From NCBI GenBank assembly GCA_964631565.1, contig CAZVYJ010000006.1, positions 22,662-86,661 on the forward strand: DNA of 64,000 bases, given 5' to 3'. This DNA is from CAZVYJ01 sp964631565. GTDB lineage: Bacteria > Planctomycetota > Phycisphaerae > SM23-33. The translations under genes and the position numbers were made by a program. The first letter of the stretch is position 1. The number at the start of each line of letters is the position of its first letter. Below, in pieces: positions 34,592 through 46,242 of this stretch. The notes beneath the pieces were generated by a model. It saw nothing but the letters and a program-made list of their open reading frames with translations. It did not search any database and was not told the origin of the DNA.

Positions 34592-35782
34592 GTGGATCAG
34601 CTTGCTTACGCATTGATAACGCCCTACAGCCTCTACAAAAGCCGCACCGGCGGCATAATCGGCCGACTTCTGGCCTACGCCAAGCTGGAGTTCGTCGCGG
34701 TGAGAATGTTCGTCCTGTCGGACAAGTTCCTGGACGCCTATAACAAGATAATCTGCCCGCCGAACACCGACCCGGCCATCTGCGAGGCATGGCATAAATA
34801 CATAGACAACTCGCTCCGCCAGCGCAACAAGTGGGGTTACCTGCCCCGCTGCATGCTGCTGCTGTTCCGCGGCCCGAACGCAGTGCGGCACCTGAAGGAA
34901 GAAGTCATCGGCCAGTTCACCGAGAACCCGGTTGGCGACACGGTTCGCGGCACATACGGTGATTTCATTCGCGACGACACCGGCAAGATTCACTACTTCG
35001 AGCCGGCCGTCATAACCTGTCCCGACCCTGACCTGAACAACGAGCACCTCAAGCTGTTCGCCGATTACGCGATATCCGACGGCGGCGTGCTGACCAATCG
35101 CATCAAATACGACACGGGCGGCGAAATCCAGACGTCGCTTGTCATGATAAAGCCGGACAATTTCGAGCGTCGCAGCCGCCGGCCGGGCAACATCGTGGAT
35201 GCGTTCAGCCTGACCGGTTTGAAAATCGTCGGCGCCAAGCTGTTCAACATGACCGTCGCGCAGGGCGAGCAGTTCTACGGCCCGCTGAAGGAAATTTTCG
35301 TCCGCAAGCTCAAAGGCAACGTGGCCCAGGAAGTGTACCAGAGGCTGAATAACGCGTTCAACTTCCAGTTCGACATGTCCGACGCCGACAAGGTGGCCGA
35401 CATGCTGGCCGAACGCAACGCGACGACGGAGTTCAATCGCATCGTCGAGTACATGACCGGCGTGAACCCCGACGACGTCAACAGCGAGGCCGAAAAGGCG
35501 ACCGCCAGCAGGACCAAGTGCCTGGCGCTGCTTTATGAAGGCCCTAACGCCATCGACAAGGTCCGCAGGGTGCTCGGTTCGACGGATCCGACCAAGGCCG
35601 AACCAGGCACGGTTCGCAGCGATTTCGGTCGCGACCTCATGCGAAACGGCGCGCACGCCTCCGATTCGGTCGAAAACGCCATGCGGGAGCGCAAGATAGT
35701 CGGACTGGCTGAAACCGAGAAAAAAACCTGCGATGTCACCGAGATTATCAATAAATATCTCGCAAACCAGAAACAGGGATGA
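34592..35782 (+). CDS. Tandem NDK-domain protein (nucleoside diphosphate kinase-like)
   Basis: 396 aa from the GTG at 34592, chosen because AGGAGA lies 7 nt upstream; the open frame continues upstream but is not supported. Two NDK-type domains occur in tandem. The first (residues about 1-190) starts LAYALITPYSLYKSRTGG but lacks the normal active-site histidine segment. The second (about 200-390) starts TSLVMIKPDNFERRSRRPGN and keeps GTVRSDFGRDLM and NGAHASDSVENA, where the His equals the phospho-histidine of NDK. Normal NDK is about 140-150 aa, so each half carries insertions. Phosphate transfer by the second half is plausible. It overlaps the MBL gene by 4 nt. Confidence 0.75.
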   Translation: MDQLAYALITPYSLYKSRTGGIIGRLLAYAKLEFVAVRMFVLSDKFLDAYNKIICPPNTDPAICEAWHKYIDNSLRQRNKWGYLPRCMLLLFRGPNAVRHLKEEVIGQFTENPVGDTVRGTYGDFIRDDTGKIHYFEPAVITCPDPDLNNEHLKLFADYAISDGGVLTNRIKYDTGGEIQTSLVMIKPDNFERRSRRPGNIVDAFSLTGLKIVGAKLFNMTVAQGEQFYGPLKEIFVRKLKGNVAQEVYQRLNNAFNFQFDMSDADKVADMLAERNATTEFNRIVEYMTGVNPDDVNSEAEKATASRTKCLALLYEGPNAIDKVRRVLGSTDPTKAEPGTVRSDFGRDLMRNGAHASDSVENAMRERKIVGLAETEKKTCDVTEIINKYLANQKQG

Positions 35783-36432
35783 GCATCGCAATCAAAACGA
35801 TTGTTCTCGGCCCGCTCGAGACAAACTGCTACGTGCTGAGGGACAACGACTCGCCAAAATGCGTGGTCGTCGACCCCGGCATGGCGCCGGGCCCACTGAT
35901 GAAATATCTCGCCGATGGGCATCTTGCCGTCCAGCGCGTGCTGCTGACGCACGGCCACGGCGACCATATCGCGGGCATCACCGATCTGAAAAAGGCGTTT
36001 CCGGACATGGCAGTATGCTGCCCCGCCGCAGATGCGGCCATGCTTACCGACGCATGGGCGAACATGTCCGCACCGTTCGGTTTTTCAATAATAACCGTAA
36101 AACCGGACGAACTTTTGAACGGCGGCGACAGTATTACAATCGGTAAAAGTCAGTGGCAGGTACTGGACACATCGGGCCACACTCCGGGCGGCGTAAGCTT
36201 TTACAGCCCGGACGCAGGAGCGGTAATCACAGGTGACGCACTTTTTTCGTGCAGTATTGGCAGAACCGATATACCGAACGCCAGCGGGTCGCAACTGGTC
36301 AGCAACATCCGCAGGAATCTGCTTTCGCTGCCGGACGAGACCCGTGTGCTGCCGGGTCACGGCCCGGAGAGCACGATAGGCCGCGAACGCAGGCTGAACC
36401 CGTTTCTCAATCACGGTCAGGCCGGCCGGTAA
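35779..36432 (+). CDS. MBL-fold hydrolase (glyoxalase II-like)
   Basis: 217 aa. Metallo-beta-lactamase fold with THGHGDHIAG as the metal motif, a second His in SGHTPGGVSFY, an Asp in ITGDALF, and a last His in LPGHGPEST. The start NCYVLRD is typical of the glyoxalase II-like group of thioester or sulfur hydrolases; the exact substrate is not visible. Its ATG overlaps the TGA of the tandem-NDK gene (ATGA), indicating translational coupling. Confidence 0.85.
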   Translation: MSIAIKTIVLGPLETNCYVLRDNDSPKCVVVDPGMAPGPLMKYLADGHLAVQRVLLTHGHGDHIAGITDLKKAFPDMAVCCPAADAAMLTDAWANMSAPFGFSIITVKPDELLNGGDSITIGKSQWQVLDTSGHTPGGVSFYSPDAGAVITGDALFSCSIGRTDIPNASGSQLVSNIRRNLLSLPDETRVLPGHGPESTIGRERRLNPFLNHGQAGR

Positions 36433-36668
36433 CATCGAAAATACGGTAATTGACAGAAAGTTAAGGCGCCCTTAAGATTATGCTGTGTGGTCGCCAGGCT
36501 GCAATATACGCACTTCATATATAACGTCATCTCAAAAAGCCCGGCGGCCGCACGAAGACAAGCTGCTCTGCACCCTGACATTATTCGCAGTTGTCTGATG
36601 CGCCGGAAGTGCATGCCTGAAGGCAGTCAACCGGGCTGTTTGGGTCCGCGTATAAAGGACATTCGCCC

Positions 36669-38294
36669 ATGGCTTCCGTTGAAGTCATACAAGGCCCGGA
36701 CAAGGGCCGATCATTCGAACTGACCGGCGGCGAGGTAATCATCGGTCGCGGCAGCAAAACCGTCTGCCTGACAGACGGCACGATATCGCGCAGCCACGCA
36801 CGCATGATCGCTTCTAACGGCAGATGGATAATCGAAGACCTCGGCTCGGCGAACGGAACCTATCTCAACGGCGTCAAGCTTAAAAAGCCGACAGGCGTCA
36901 ACCGCGGCGATCAGATACGTCTCGGCAGCTCGCTGCTGGTTTTCGGCGCCGGGAAAAATAGTCCCCGCGCCCAGGTTGACGTCGACGAAGACGGCATGCT
37001 CGTCGACGCCGCCATCGTCGCGACCATTCCGAGCAATGAAGACTCGGTAATCATCCCGACGCCGGAGGCAGGCGCCGAGGCCATCGGCAACCTGCGGATT
37101 CTCTACGGAATGATTTCCGAAGTCGCGTCGATACTCAACATCGACCGCCTGCTGCAGCACACGCTGGACAAGGTGTTCGAGTTCGTCACCGCCGACCGCG
37201 GATATATCATGCTCATGGACGAAAACGGCAAACTGGAGCTGAAAGCCTCCCGGATCGCCGGCGAGCAGCGGCCAAAGCAGCAGATTCCGATTTCCCGCAC
37301 GATAATCAACGAAGTCACCACCAAGGAAATCGGCGTGCTCAGCTCCAACGCGATGAGCGACAAGCGATTCGCATCAGGCAAGAGCGTGCACGACTTCGGC
37401 ATACACTCGGCCATCTGCGTGCCGATAAAGGGCCGCGAACGCATACTCGGCGTGATACACGTGGACTGCAGCGTGTCGGAGCATACGTACTCGACCGAGC
37501 AACTCCGCCTGCTGACTGCGATAGGCTACCAGACCGGGCTGGCCGTGGAGAATGTCCGCCTGTACGAAGCCGCGGTCCAGTCCGAACGCCTCGCGGCAAT
37601 CGGCGAAACCGTGGCGACTCTTTCACATCACATCAAGAACATCCTGCAGGCGCTCGGCGCAGGCATCGACGTCGTCGAAATGTACCTGAACAGGGACAAT
37701 CTCGCCAAGGCGAAAGACTCCTGGCCGATAGTGCAGCGCAACATCGGCCGAATCAACGATCTGATCCTGAACATGCTTGCGTTCTCGAAAAATCGCGAGC
37801 CGCTGCTCGAGAGCACGAACATCAACCACGTACTCGACGAATGCATCGAGCTTATCGGCGCCAAGGCCGATGAGCGGTCGATAGCCGTCATGAGCGACCT
37901 GGACGACATACCGGCAATCCCGGCCGACTCGACGGGCCTGCAGCATGCGTTCATGAACCTGTTGACCAACGCGATAGAAGCCGTCGCCAACGAAACCGGC
38001 ATAATCACCATATCAAGCAGCTACGACTCGATGAATCGTAAAGTCATCATAAAGATAATCGACAACGGCAGCGGCATACCCGCCGACATGCTGGGGCAGA
38101 TATTCAACCCCTTCTGGTCTTCCAAAGGTCAGAAAGGCACCGGGCTTGGGCTGGCCGTCACGCGGAAAATCATCGAGGAGCACCAGGGCAGAATCGAAGT
38201 CACATCATCCCCGGGCGAAGGGACTGCTTTCACCATCACGCTGCCCGCTACCTCCCGCGACGAACGCGACAAGTCCGACACGGACACGCCGTAA
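36669..38294 (+). CDS. FHA-GAF sensor histidine kinase (cytosolic)
   Basis: 541 aa. FHA domain at about residues 1-95 with GRGSKTVCL, SRSHARM and NGTYLNG, which bind phosphothreonine. GAF domain at about 150-300. Histidine-kinase core at about 310-530 with SHHIKNILQAL (phospho-acceptor box), NLLTNAIEAVANE, DNGSGIP and GTGLGLAVTRKIIEEHQG. No membrane segment. It resembles NtrB-type kinases that read phosphorylation and small-molecule signals. It has its own promoter region (236-nt gap) and no adjacent response regulator. Confidence 0.88.
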   Translation: MASVEVIQGPDKGRSFELTGGEVIIGRGSKTVCLTDGTISRSHARMIASNGRWIIEDLGSANGTYLNGVKLKKPTGVNRGDQIRLGSSLLVFGAGKNSPRAQVDVDEDGMLVDAAIVATIPSNEDSVIIPTPEAGAEAIGNLRILYGMISEVASILNIDRLLQHTLDKVFEFVTADRGYIMLMDENGKLELKASRIAGEQRPKQQIPISRTIINEVTTKEIGVLSSNAMSDKRFASGKSVHDFGIHSAICVPIKGRERILGVIHVDCSVSEHTYSTEQLRLLTAIGYQTGLAVENVRLYEAAVQSERLAAIGETVATLSHHIKNILQALGAGIDVVEMYLNRDNLAKAKDSWPIVQRNIGRINDLILNMLAFSKNREPLLESTNINHVLDECIELIGAKADERSIAVMSDLDDIPAIPADSTGLQHAFMNLLTNAIEAVANETGIITISSSYDSMNRKVIIKIIDNGSGIPADMLGQIFNPFWSSKGQKGTGLGLAVTRKIIEEHQGRIEVTSSPGEGTAFTITLPATSRDERDKSDTDTP

Positions 38295-38477
38295 GCTGCC
38301 CCTGCGGGGCAGCTGGAGCAGGAGAACAGTAGAAAGTAGAGAGAGTAGAAAACAGCATTTTTCGCCCGCAATAAAAATAATGACGGTTCTCCTGCGGTCT
38401 ACTTTCTCCTCTCTAAAAATACTGTCCAAATATTGCTGTATGCCGCTCAGAGAGGTAGACGCGAAATCATTCGCAAA

Positions 38478-38502
38478 CGAGCCGCCCCGTCTGGGCGGCT
38501 CG
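38478..38502. repeat. GC-rich hairpin downstream of the FHA-GAF kinase
   Basis: Perfect 10-bp arms around a 5-nt loop (CGTCT). There is no T-tract on either strand, so it looks more like a REP-type or structural hairpin than an intrinsic terminator. Upstream, 38317-38420 holds purine-rich AGTAGA-type sequence partly mirrored by TCTACTTTC. Confidence 0.5.
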
Positions 38503-38528
38503 CAATAACACTTGTACACCTTGCGCAA

Positions 38529-38557
38529 AAACATGGCGATTCCTCATGGAACCGCCA
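38529..38557 (-). terminator. Rho-independent terminator of gyrA
   Basis: On the minus strand a 10-bp stem (TGGCGGTTCC / GGAATCGCCA, one G-U pair) with an ATGA loop is followed by TGTTTTT. It lies about 28 nt past the gyrA stop. Confidence 0.75.
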
Positions 38558-38585
38558 CGAATTTTATGCATATCAATCTAATTTT

Positions 38586-41333
<2,748 letters not shown>

Positions 41334-41458
41334 TTTTCACACTCCATCAAGCCTGTGAAATCTCAAAATTCATCCATGAATTATGGAGAATTTACCATTA
41401 TTGAACACGGAAGGCAACTTCGCCCGCCCCTGCAAAGGCCGGTCCGGGCCGGATTGTT

Positions 41459-42616
41459 TCACGTCAGAATCCGCCCGCCGGGGGCTTCCATGTCGTCTTC
41501 TTCGTACCGGTCGTACTGGTCTTCATCCTCGTCTTCCAGTTCCGGTTCAGCCTTGGCCGGCGGCTGCTCGCCGGCAATCTCCCTGCGAACCGTCTTCTTG
41601 ACGGCATAGGTGCGGGCCGGCGAGCACTCGAAATAAATACGCATCATCAATTCGCCCATAAGCCCGGTCGCGAAGAACAGCAGCGACATGATAAACATCG
41701 TGAATCCGACCGCCATCAGCGGGCCGTGCTGCTCGAACAGGCGGAAGCTGTCCCACTGGAACAGTTTTCTCAGGAAGCCGTATCCGAGTATCGTCAGGCC
41801 TATCATCATGCACCCTATCCCCCACTTGCCGAAGAAATGCAGCGGGCGGGTAAGGTAGCCTGTGATGAATCGCAGCGTGATGATGTCCAGGGCCACACGG
41901 AACGTCCGAGATATGCCGTAATTGCTCTTGCCGGATGCGCGGCGGACGTTCTTTATGGGCACTTCGCAGATTTTCGCGCCGAGCCTGGCGCAGATGGCCG
42001 GTACGAACCTGTGCATGTCGCCGTAAAGATGCACGCCCTCCAGCACGTCGCGGCGGTAGGCCTTGAATGTCGTGCCGAAGTCGTGCAGCGCCACGCCGGA
42101 AACCTTTGCCAGCAGCCAGTTCGCCACGCGGGATGGAATCCGCCGCATGATGAGGTTGTCGCCACGGCGGACGCGCCATCCGCTGGCGATGTCGTAGCCT
42201 TCGTTGATTTTATTTATGAATATAGGAATTTCGAACGGGTCGTGCTGCAGGTCGCCGTCCATGGAAATGATTATCTCGCCTCTGGAATGGTCGAACCCAG
42301 CCTGCAGGCCGGCCGTCTGGCCGAAATTGCGGCGAAGGTCGACGAACAGCACGCGGCTGTCGGCATTCGCGATGCGTTCGAGAATCTCGCCGGTCGAATC
42401 GCGGCTGCCGTCGTTGACGAAAATAAGCTCGTAGCTTTCGCCGACCTGCTTCATCACCTTGGTCAGGCGATCGTAGAGTTTCTCGACGATATCCTGCTCG
42501 TTGTAAAACGGCACGACGACGCTGTATTTGACAGCCTGCGTCGCGGCCGGCTGCCCTGCCTGCGGCTTGACTTCTGGTTTCTTTGACGGCTTTTTGTAAA
42601 CGCTATAGTAATCCAT
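41459..42616 (-). CDS. Family 2 glycosyltransferase (DPM/ArnC-like) with C-terminal membrane helices
   Basis: 385 aa. GT-A domain at about residues 30-250 with VVPFYNEQDIVEKLYDRLTK, FVNDGSRDST (donor-binding) and ISMDGDLQHDP (metal-binding DxD-like). Two membrane helices occupy about 265-340. The C-terminal tail is acidic. This DPM1/ArnC/GtrB-like architecture transfers sugars to polyprenyl phosphate. It overlaps the YdjC/HpnK-like deacetylase by 14 nt, so the two are probably translated together in lipid or cell-surface glycan modification. Confidence 0.85.
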   Translation of the reverse strand: MDYYSVYKKPSKKPEVKPQAGQPAATQAVKYSVVVPFYNEQDIVEKLYDRLTKVMKQVGESYELIFVNDGSRDSTGEILERIANADSRVLFVDLRRNFGQTAGLQAGFDHSRGEIIISMDGDLQHDPFEIPIFINKINEGYDIASGWRVRRGDNLIMRRIPSRVANWLLAKVSGVALHDFGTTFKAYRRDVLEGVHLYGDMHRFVPAICARLGAKICEVPIKNVRRASGKSNYGISRTFRVALDIITLRFITGYLTRPLHFFGKWGIGCMMIGLTILGYGFLRKLFQWDSFRLFEQHGPLMAVGFTMFIMSLLFFATGLMGELMMRIYFECSPARTYAVKKTVRREIAGEQPPAKAEPELEDEDEDQYDRYEEDDMEAPGGRILT

Positions 42617-43451
42617 AATGAGTCAGTTCAACTCCATTCCTCTGAAACTCTTCCCTGACCGCCGGGTCGCACAGTGCGGCAAGCTCGATTTTCCGTGACT
42701 CCCGCAGCCGGCTCGCCGATGCGGCAACATCGTCACCGGCGCCCGGATGCGTCATTATCTCCGTAACGCCCTCGCTTACGGATCGGGCAGCCTGCTTAAG
42801 CCACGCGGAATCTATTCCGCCTGTGTGGGCCACGCCCCATGTTCCATGGGTGCCTCGCAGGTCCGCAGCAACAACGGAATTAGCGGCTGCAAATATATTC
42901 AGGGCAGCGCCGATTCGCCGCTGCCTGGCCGGCGCCTTCGCCCAGCCGGCGCCCGGCAGCCGCTCACCGTGCCACCTTACAAAGCGTATATGATACCGCC
43001 TGGCGAGCCTCGCTACACGCGCGAAAATCGGCGTAAAGCCATGTATATGCCGGTGGCTGTCCAGATGGGTAGGCGTAACGCCAAGTCCTTTAAGCCAAAG
43101 TATTTGTGCCTCGAATTCCGCCTCTATCGCCCGCAGAAGCCAGGGGCGGCGCAAAACAGTAAGCATAACGCCGATTGCAGTCTTGTTCATGATGCCGTCA
43201 GGCCCTGCCAGCGCGGCGCCGGCCTTCGAAAGCGGCGGGCCCTGCGAAACGTTCAGATGCACGCCGACGCCGAGGTTCGGCGCCTCGGCGAGCCGTTTGA
43301 CGGCATCGGCAGCGGAAGGCATATTGGCCGCTATCGTTGTGGACGTCACGATGCCCTCGCGATGCGCGCGGAGAATGCCATCCGTGATGCCCGGCGAGAA
43401 GCCGAAATCATCGGCGTTTATAATCACTCGTTTGAGCTTGGCAGTTTCCAT
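42603..43451 (-). CDS. YdjC/HpnK-like carbohydrate deacetylase
   Basis: 282 aa. N-terminal INADDFGFSPGITDGILRAH is the metal-binding Asp-Asp motif of the YdjC/ChbG family, and the metal-binding His residues are in THLDSHRHIHGFTPIF. HpnK relatives act in hopanoid biosynthesis, ChbG on chitooligosaccharides; this member's substrate is unknown. It is followed by a polyprenyl-type GT2, which favours a surface-lipid glycan role. Divergent from the LAB_N gene across 184 nt. Confidence 0.82.
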   Translation of the reverse strand: METAKLKRVIINADDFGFSPGITDGILRAHREGIVTSTTIAANMPSAADAVKRLAEAPNLGVGVHLNVSQGPPLSKAGAALAGPDGIMNKTAIGVMLTVLRRPWLLRAIEAEFEAQILWLKGLGVTPTHLDSHRHIHGFTPIFARVARLARRYHIRFVRWHGERLPGAGWAKAPARQRRIGAALNIFAAANSVVAADLRGTHGTWGVAHTGGIDSAWLKQAARSVSEGVTEIMTHPGAGDDVAASASRLRESRKIELAALCDPAVREEFQRNGVELTHYGLL

Positions 43452-43635
43452 ACGCCGGGTGAAGATTATAATGGGCTTACTGTGCGTGCGACAGTATTCA
43501 TAAGCCGCCCCGCGGCAATATCGTACTAACAGGGTGGCGGTCTCTCCGGGCTGCCGCCTGTGCAGGCATGTTTAATCTCGGCAGCATGGGAAGGCCGCCG
43601 GGCAAACAACCTGCAGAATATCGAAAGGGTGCACC

Positions 43636-44148
43636 ATGATCCTGCGTAAACTCGTCTGCATTGGACTGGTCCTTGTTTTCTGCCAGGCGGCGTCGGCTGC
43701 CCAACCCGCCGACAAGCCGCACAGAAGCTCCGACGAGATTCGCGCGGAAATAGACAAGCTGCAGGCGGAACTCCAGCAGGCCACCGCCGCGGAAAACGAA
43801 AACAAAAGCTTCATCGAAAAGTGCGCCTCCAAACTCAATCACATGCTTCCGATAACGATGGCCGCCTGGATATGGTTCATCATCGGATTCGGAGGGGAGT
43901 TCGTTTTCTTCCTGAGATTCGTGGTTCAATGGATAGCTTCGGAGAAAAAGAAACGAACGGTCGTGCCGATGGCCTTCTGGCACCTTTCGCTCGCCGGCAC
44001 AGTCCTTGTGCTTGCGTACGCGGTATATCGCATCGATCCGGTGTTCATACTGGCATACAGCCTGAACGTCGTCATCTACATTCGCAACATGTACATCGCC
44101 CGCAGGAACCCGGCGGATAAGCTGCTGGCGGAAAAAACATCGGAGTGA
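43636..44148 (+). CDS. Stand-alone LAB_N (lipid A biosynthesis N-terminal) membrane protein
   Basis: 170 aa. Signal peptide (about 1-22), then a coiled-coil-prone stretch (DEIRAEIDKLQAELQQA), then about three membrane helices with WIASEKKKRTVVPMAFWHLS, the hallmark of the LAB_N domain normally found near or fused to LpxB. It may aid lipid A or glycolipid handling; no catalytic role is shown. The exported coiled coil before LAB_N is unusual. It lies 9 nt before gluQ. Confidence 0.8.
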   Translation: MILRKLVCIGLVLVFCQAASAAQPADKPHRSSDEIRAEIDKLQAELQQATAAENENKSFIEKCASKLNHMLPITMAAWIWFIIGFGGEFVFFLRFVVQWIASEKKKRTVVPMAFWHLSLAGTVLVLAYAVYRIDPVFILAYSLNVVIYIRNMYIARRNPADKLLAEKTSE

Positions 44149-44157
44149 CCGCGGAAG

Positions 44158-45111
44158 ATGTCAGGCCAATCGGCAACCCGCCTCGCCCCCTCGCCGACAG
44201 GCGCGCTGCACCTGGGCAATGTCCGGACGTTTCTTGTCAACTGGCTGCTGGCCCGGCAGCGGAACTGGCGCGTGCTCATGCGTGTGGAAGACCTTGACGG
44301 CCCGCGGGTCAAGCGCGGCGCCGGCGAGCAGATTCTCGACGAGCTGGCCTGGCTGGGTCTGACGTGGGAGCGGCCTGTAATATACCAGTCGAACCGCGGC
44401 GGGCAGTACCGGTCGGCCCTGCAGCAGCTAATCGACGCCGGGGCGGCTTATCCCTGCGTGTGCAGCAGGAAAGATATCGAGCAGGCGGCTTCCGCTCCTC
44501 ACATGGAAGACGTGCAGTCGGCGTATCCCGGCACGTGCTGCATGAAATACGCCAGCGCCGAAGAAGCGAGCAGGCTCACAGGCCGGCCCGCAGCATGGCG
44601 TGTACGGGTGACTTCCCGGCCTGTCGAAGTGAACGATGAATTTCTCGGCCGGCGCGAGTTCGACCTGTCGCGGACCTGCGGAGATTTCGTGATTTTTAAA
44701 AACGACGGGCTGGCTGCATACCAGCTTGCGGTCGTCGTGGACGACGCCGCCTCGGGTGTGGATGCGATTGTCCGCGGCGACGATCTGCTGGAGTCGGCTG
44801 CACGGCAGATTCACCTTCGCGGGCTGCTTGGGCTGGGGCCGGAGCCAAAATACTGGCATCTGCCGCTCGTCGTCGGGCCGGACGGCCTGCGCCTGGCGAA
44901 GCGTCACGGCGACACGCGTCTGTCGCATTACCGACAGGCGGGCGCGACGCCGCAGCGGATACTGGGGCTTATGGGCTTCTGGTGCGGCCTGAACAGCCGG
45001 AGAGAAGAAACAGACTTACAGACGCTCGTCAGCAGATTCGACCCGGCCCGCCTGCCTCGGAATGCGATTGTGTTCACAAAGGCTGACGATGATTTTCTGA
45101 TGGGGAAGTAG
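44158..45111 (+). CDS. gluQ: Glutamyl-Q tRNA(Asp) synthetase
   Basis: 317 aa. Class I catalytic fold with LAPSPTGALHLGN (HIGH-type) near residue 10 and LAKRHGDTRLS as the KMSKS-type loop. The zinc site C-x-C...Y-x3-C is present (YPCVCSRKDI, AYPGTC). The C-terminal anticodon-binding domain of GluRS is missing, as expected. The enzyme glutamylates the queuosine of tRNA(Asp). Slightly longer than the E. coli form (about 300 aa). Confidence 0.9.
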   Translation: MSGQSATRLAPSPTGALHLGNVRTFLVNWLLARQRNWRVLMRVEDLDGPRVKRGAGEQILDELAWLGLTWERPVIYQSNRGGQYRSALQQLIDAGAAYPCVCSRKDIEQAASAPHMEDVQSAYPGTCCMKYASAEEASRLTGRPAAWRVRVTSRPVEVNDEFLGRREFDLSRTCGDFVIFKNDGLAAYQLAVVVDDAASGVDAIVRGDDLLESAARQIHLRGLLGLGPEPKYWHLPLVVGPDGLRLAKRHGDTRLSHYRQAGATPQRILGLMGFWCGLNSRREETDLQTLVSRFDPARLPRNAIVFTKADDDFLMGK

Positions 45112-45116
45112 TTTTT

Positions 45117-45162
45117 AATTTCGGATTTTGGATTTCGGATTTTAATTTCAGATTTCAAATCT
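45117..45162. repeat. Short AT-rich direct repeats after gluQ
   Basis: Units like AATTTCGGATTTT, GGATTTCGG and AATTTCAGATTTC recur in about 46 nt between the convergent gluQ and the FHA gene. No stem or coding capacity is seen. Confidence 0.5.
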
Positions 45163-45177
45163 CGGCGTCAGGCGTCG

Positions 45178-46242
45178 TTAATCTTTCAGTTTTCCCTGTA
45201 TCCTGCAGTACTCGATGTGCCTGTTCACGTTGGAGACAATCACGTCGAATACAGGGCTGCCCTGCTCGCGTTCGGGCAGTATTTTCAGGAGCGTCCTGAA
45301 CCTGGCGCGGGCTTCGAGATAGTTCTTTTTTCGCTCTTCGAGGTATGCCTTGCGGTATCGGTCCGTCACGAGTTCAAGAAGCTCCCTGCTTGCCGTTTTG
45401 TACATTTCCTCCTGGGATGTTTTTTCAAACACCCGGCTTTCGGAATATGCGAGGTAGAGCTTGAAACTTTTTACGCACAGATAGAGGTTGCCGTCCTCAT
45501 CATTGCGTGTCCTGTAATAATTGACGGCCCTGTCAAGCTCGTCTTCAGCCTCGACGATGCTTCCGGACTTGCCGGTGACTTCGAAATCGAGCGCATCTTC
45601 TATCTGCTCGTCGGTCAATCTGCCCGGAGCGCCGTCCGGGCCTGTCGGTTTGCTGTTTTTCAACGAAGCAAGTATGACAATCAGGACAATCATGGCCGCG
45701 GCGTATATCGCCCCTCCGATGGCATATTTCCTTATCTTCGCCTTGCGTTCGGCGGCGAGAGGGTCTTGCGGTTTTGCGGTTTTTTCGGGCTTCGGCGGCT
45801 CGGTTTTTGTCGCTTCTTCGACCTGAGGCTCGGGCGGAAGCTCGGCCGGCGGCTCTTGCTGGACCGGTTCTTCCGCCGGCGCCGGTGCGGCGTGCGTGTC
45901 CAGCCAGGCTGACAAGGCAATGTCAGGATCGTCGCCGGCGTCGACAAAGAGCATTTCCGTTTCAACCCCTACCTGCAGCACATCGCCGGTTTCCAGAAGC
46001 ACCTGTTTGCCCGGCTTGTATTTTTTGCTGTTTATACGGATCGGATTCGCTGAGATGTTCTCAACAATCCAGCCGTCGGATGTGAGCTGGAACTGAATCT
46101 GCCTTCTGGAGGCGTGTTCCTCGGTAAGTATGATATCCGCCGACGGCGAGCGCCCGGCGATGGCGATATCCTTCATTATCACCGCACGCTGGTCCTTCTG
46201 GGGGCCGGAGAGAAAAATCAGTTCCGGTCGCGGGCCCGTCAT
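45178..46242 (-). CDS. Membrane FHA protein of the Tad locus
   Basis: 354 aa. FHA domain at about residues 8-105 (AIAGRSPSADIIL, EEHASRRQIQFQL). A Pro/Glu/Lys-rich linker follows at 120-175, one membrane helix at about 177-198 (GGAIYAAAMIVLIVILASL), and a helical C-terminal part with TPR-like pairs (ARARFRTLLKIL). The FHA is therefore cytosolic, placed to bind phosphothreonine. It ends the Tad gene run and abuts tadC (1-nt overlap). Confidence 0.8.
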   Translation of the reverse strand: MTGPRPELIFLSGPQKDQRAVIMKDIAIAGRSPSADIILTEEHASRRQIQFQLTSDGWIVENISANPIRINSKKYKPGKQVLLETGDVLQVGVETEMLFVDAGDDPDIALSAWLDTHAAPAPAEEPVQQEPPAELPPEPQVEEATKTEPPKPEKTAKPQDPLAAERKAKIRKYAIGGAIYAAAMIVLIVILASLKNSKPTGPDGAPGRLTDEQIEDALDFEVTGKSGSIVEAEDELDRAVNYYRTRNDEDGNLYLCVKSFKLYLAYSESRVFEKTSQEEMYKTASRELLELVTDRYRKAYLEERKKNYLEARARFRTLLKILPEREQGSPVFDVIVSNVNRHIEYCRIQGKLKD

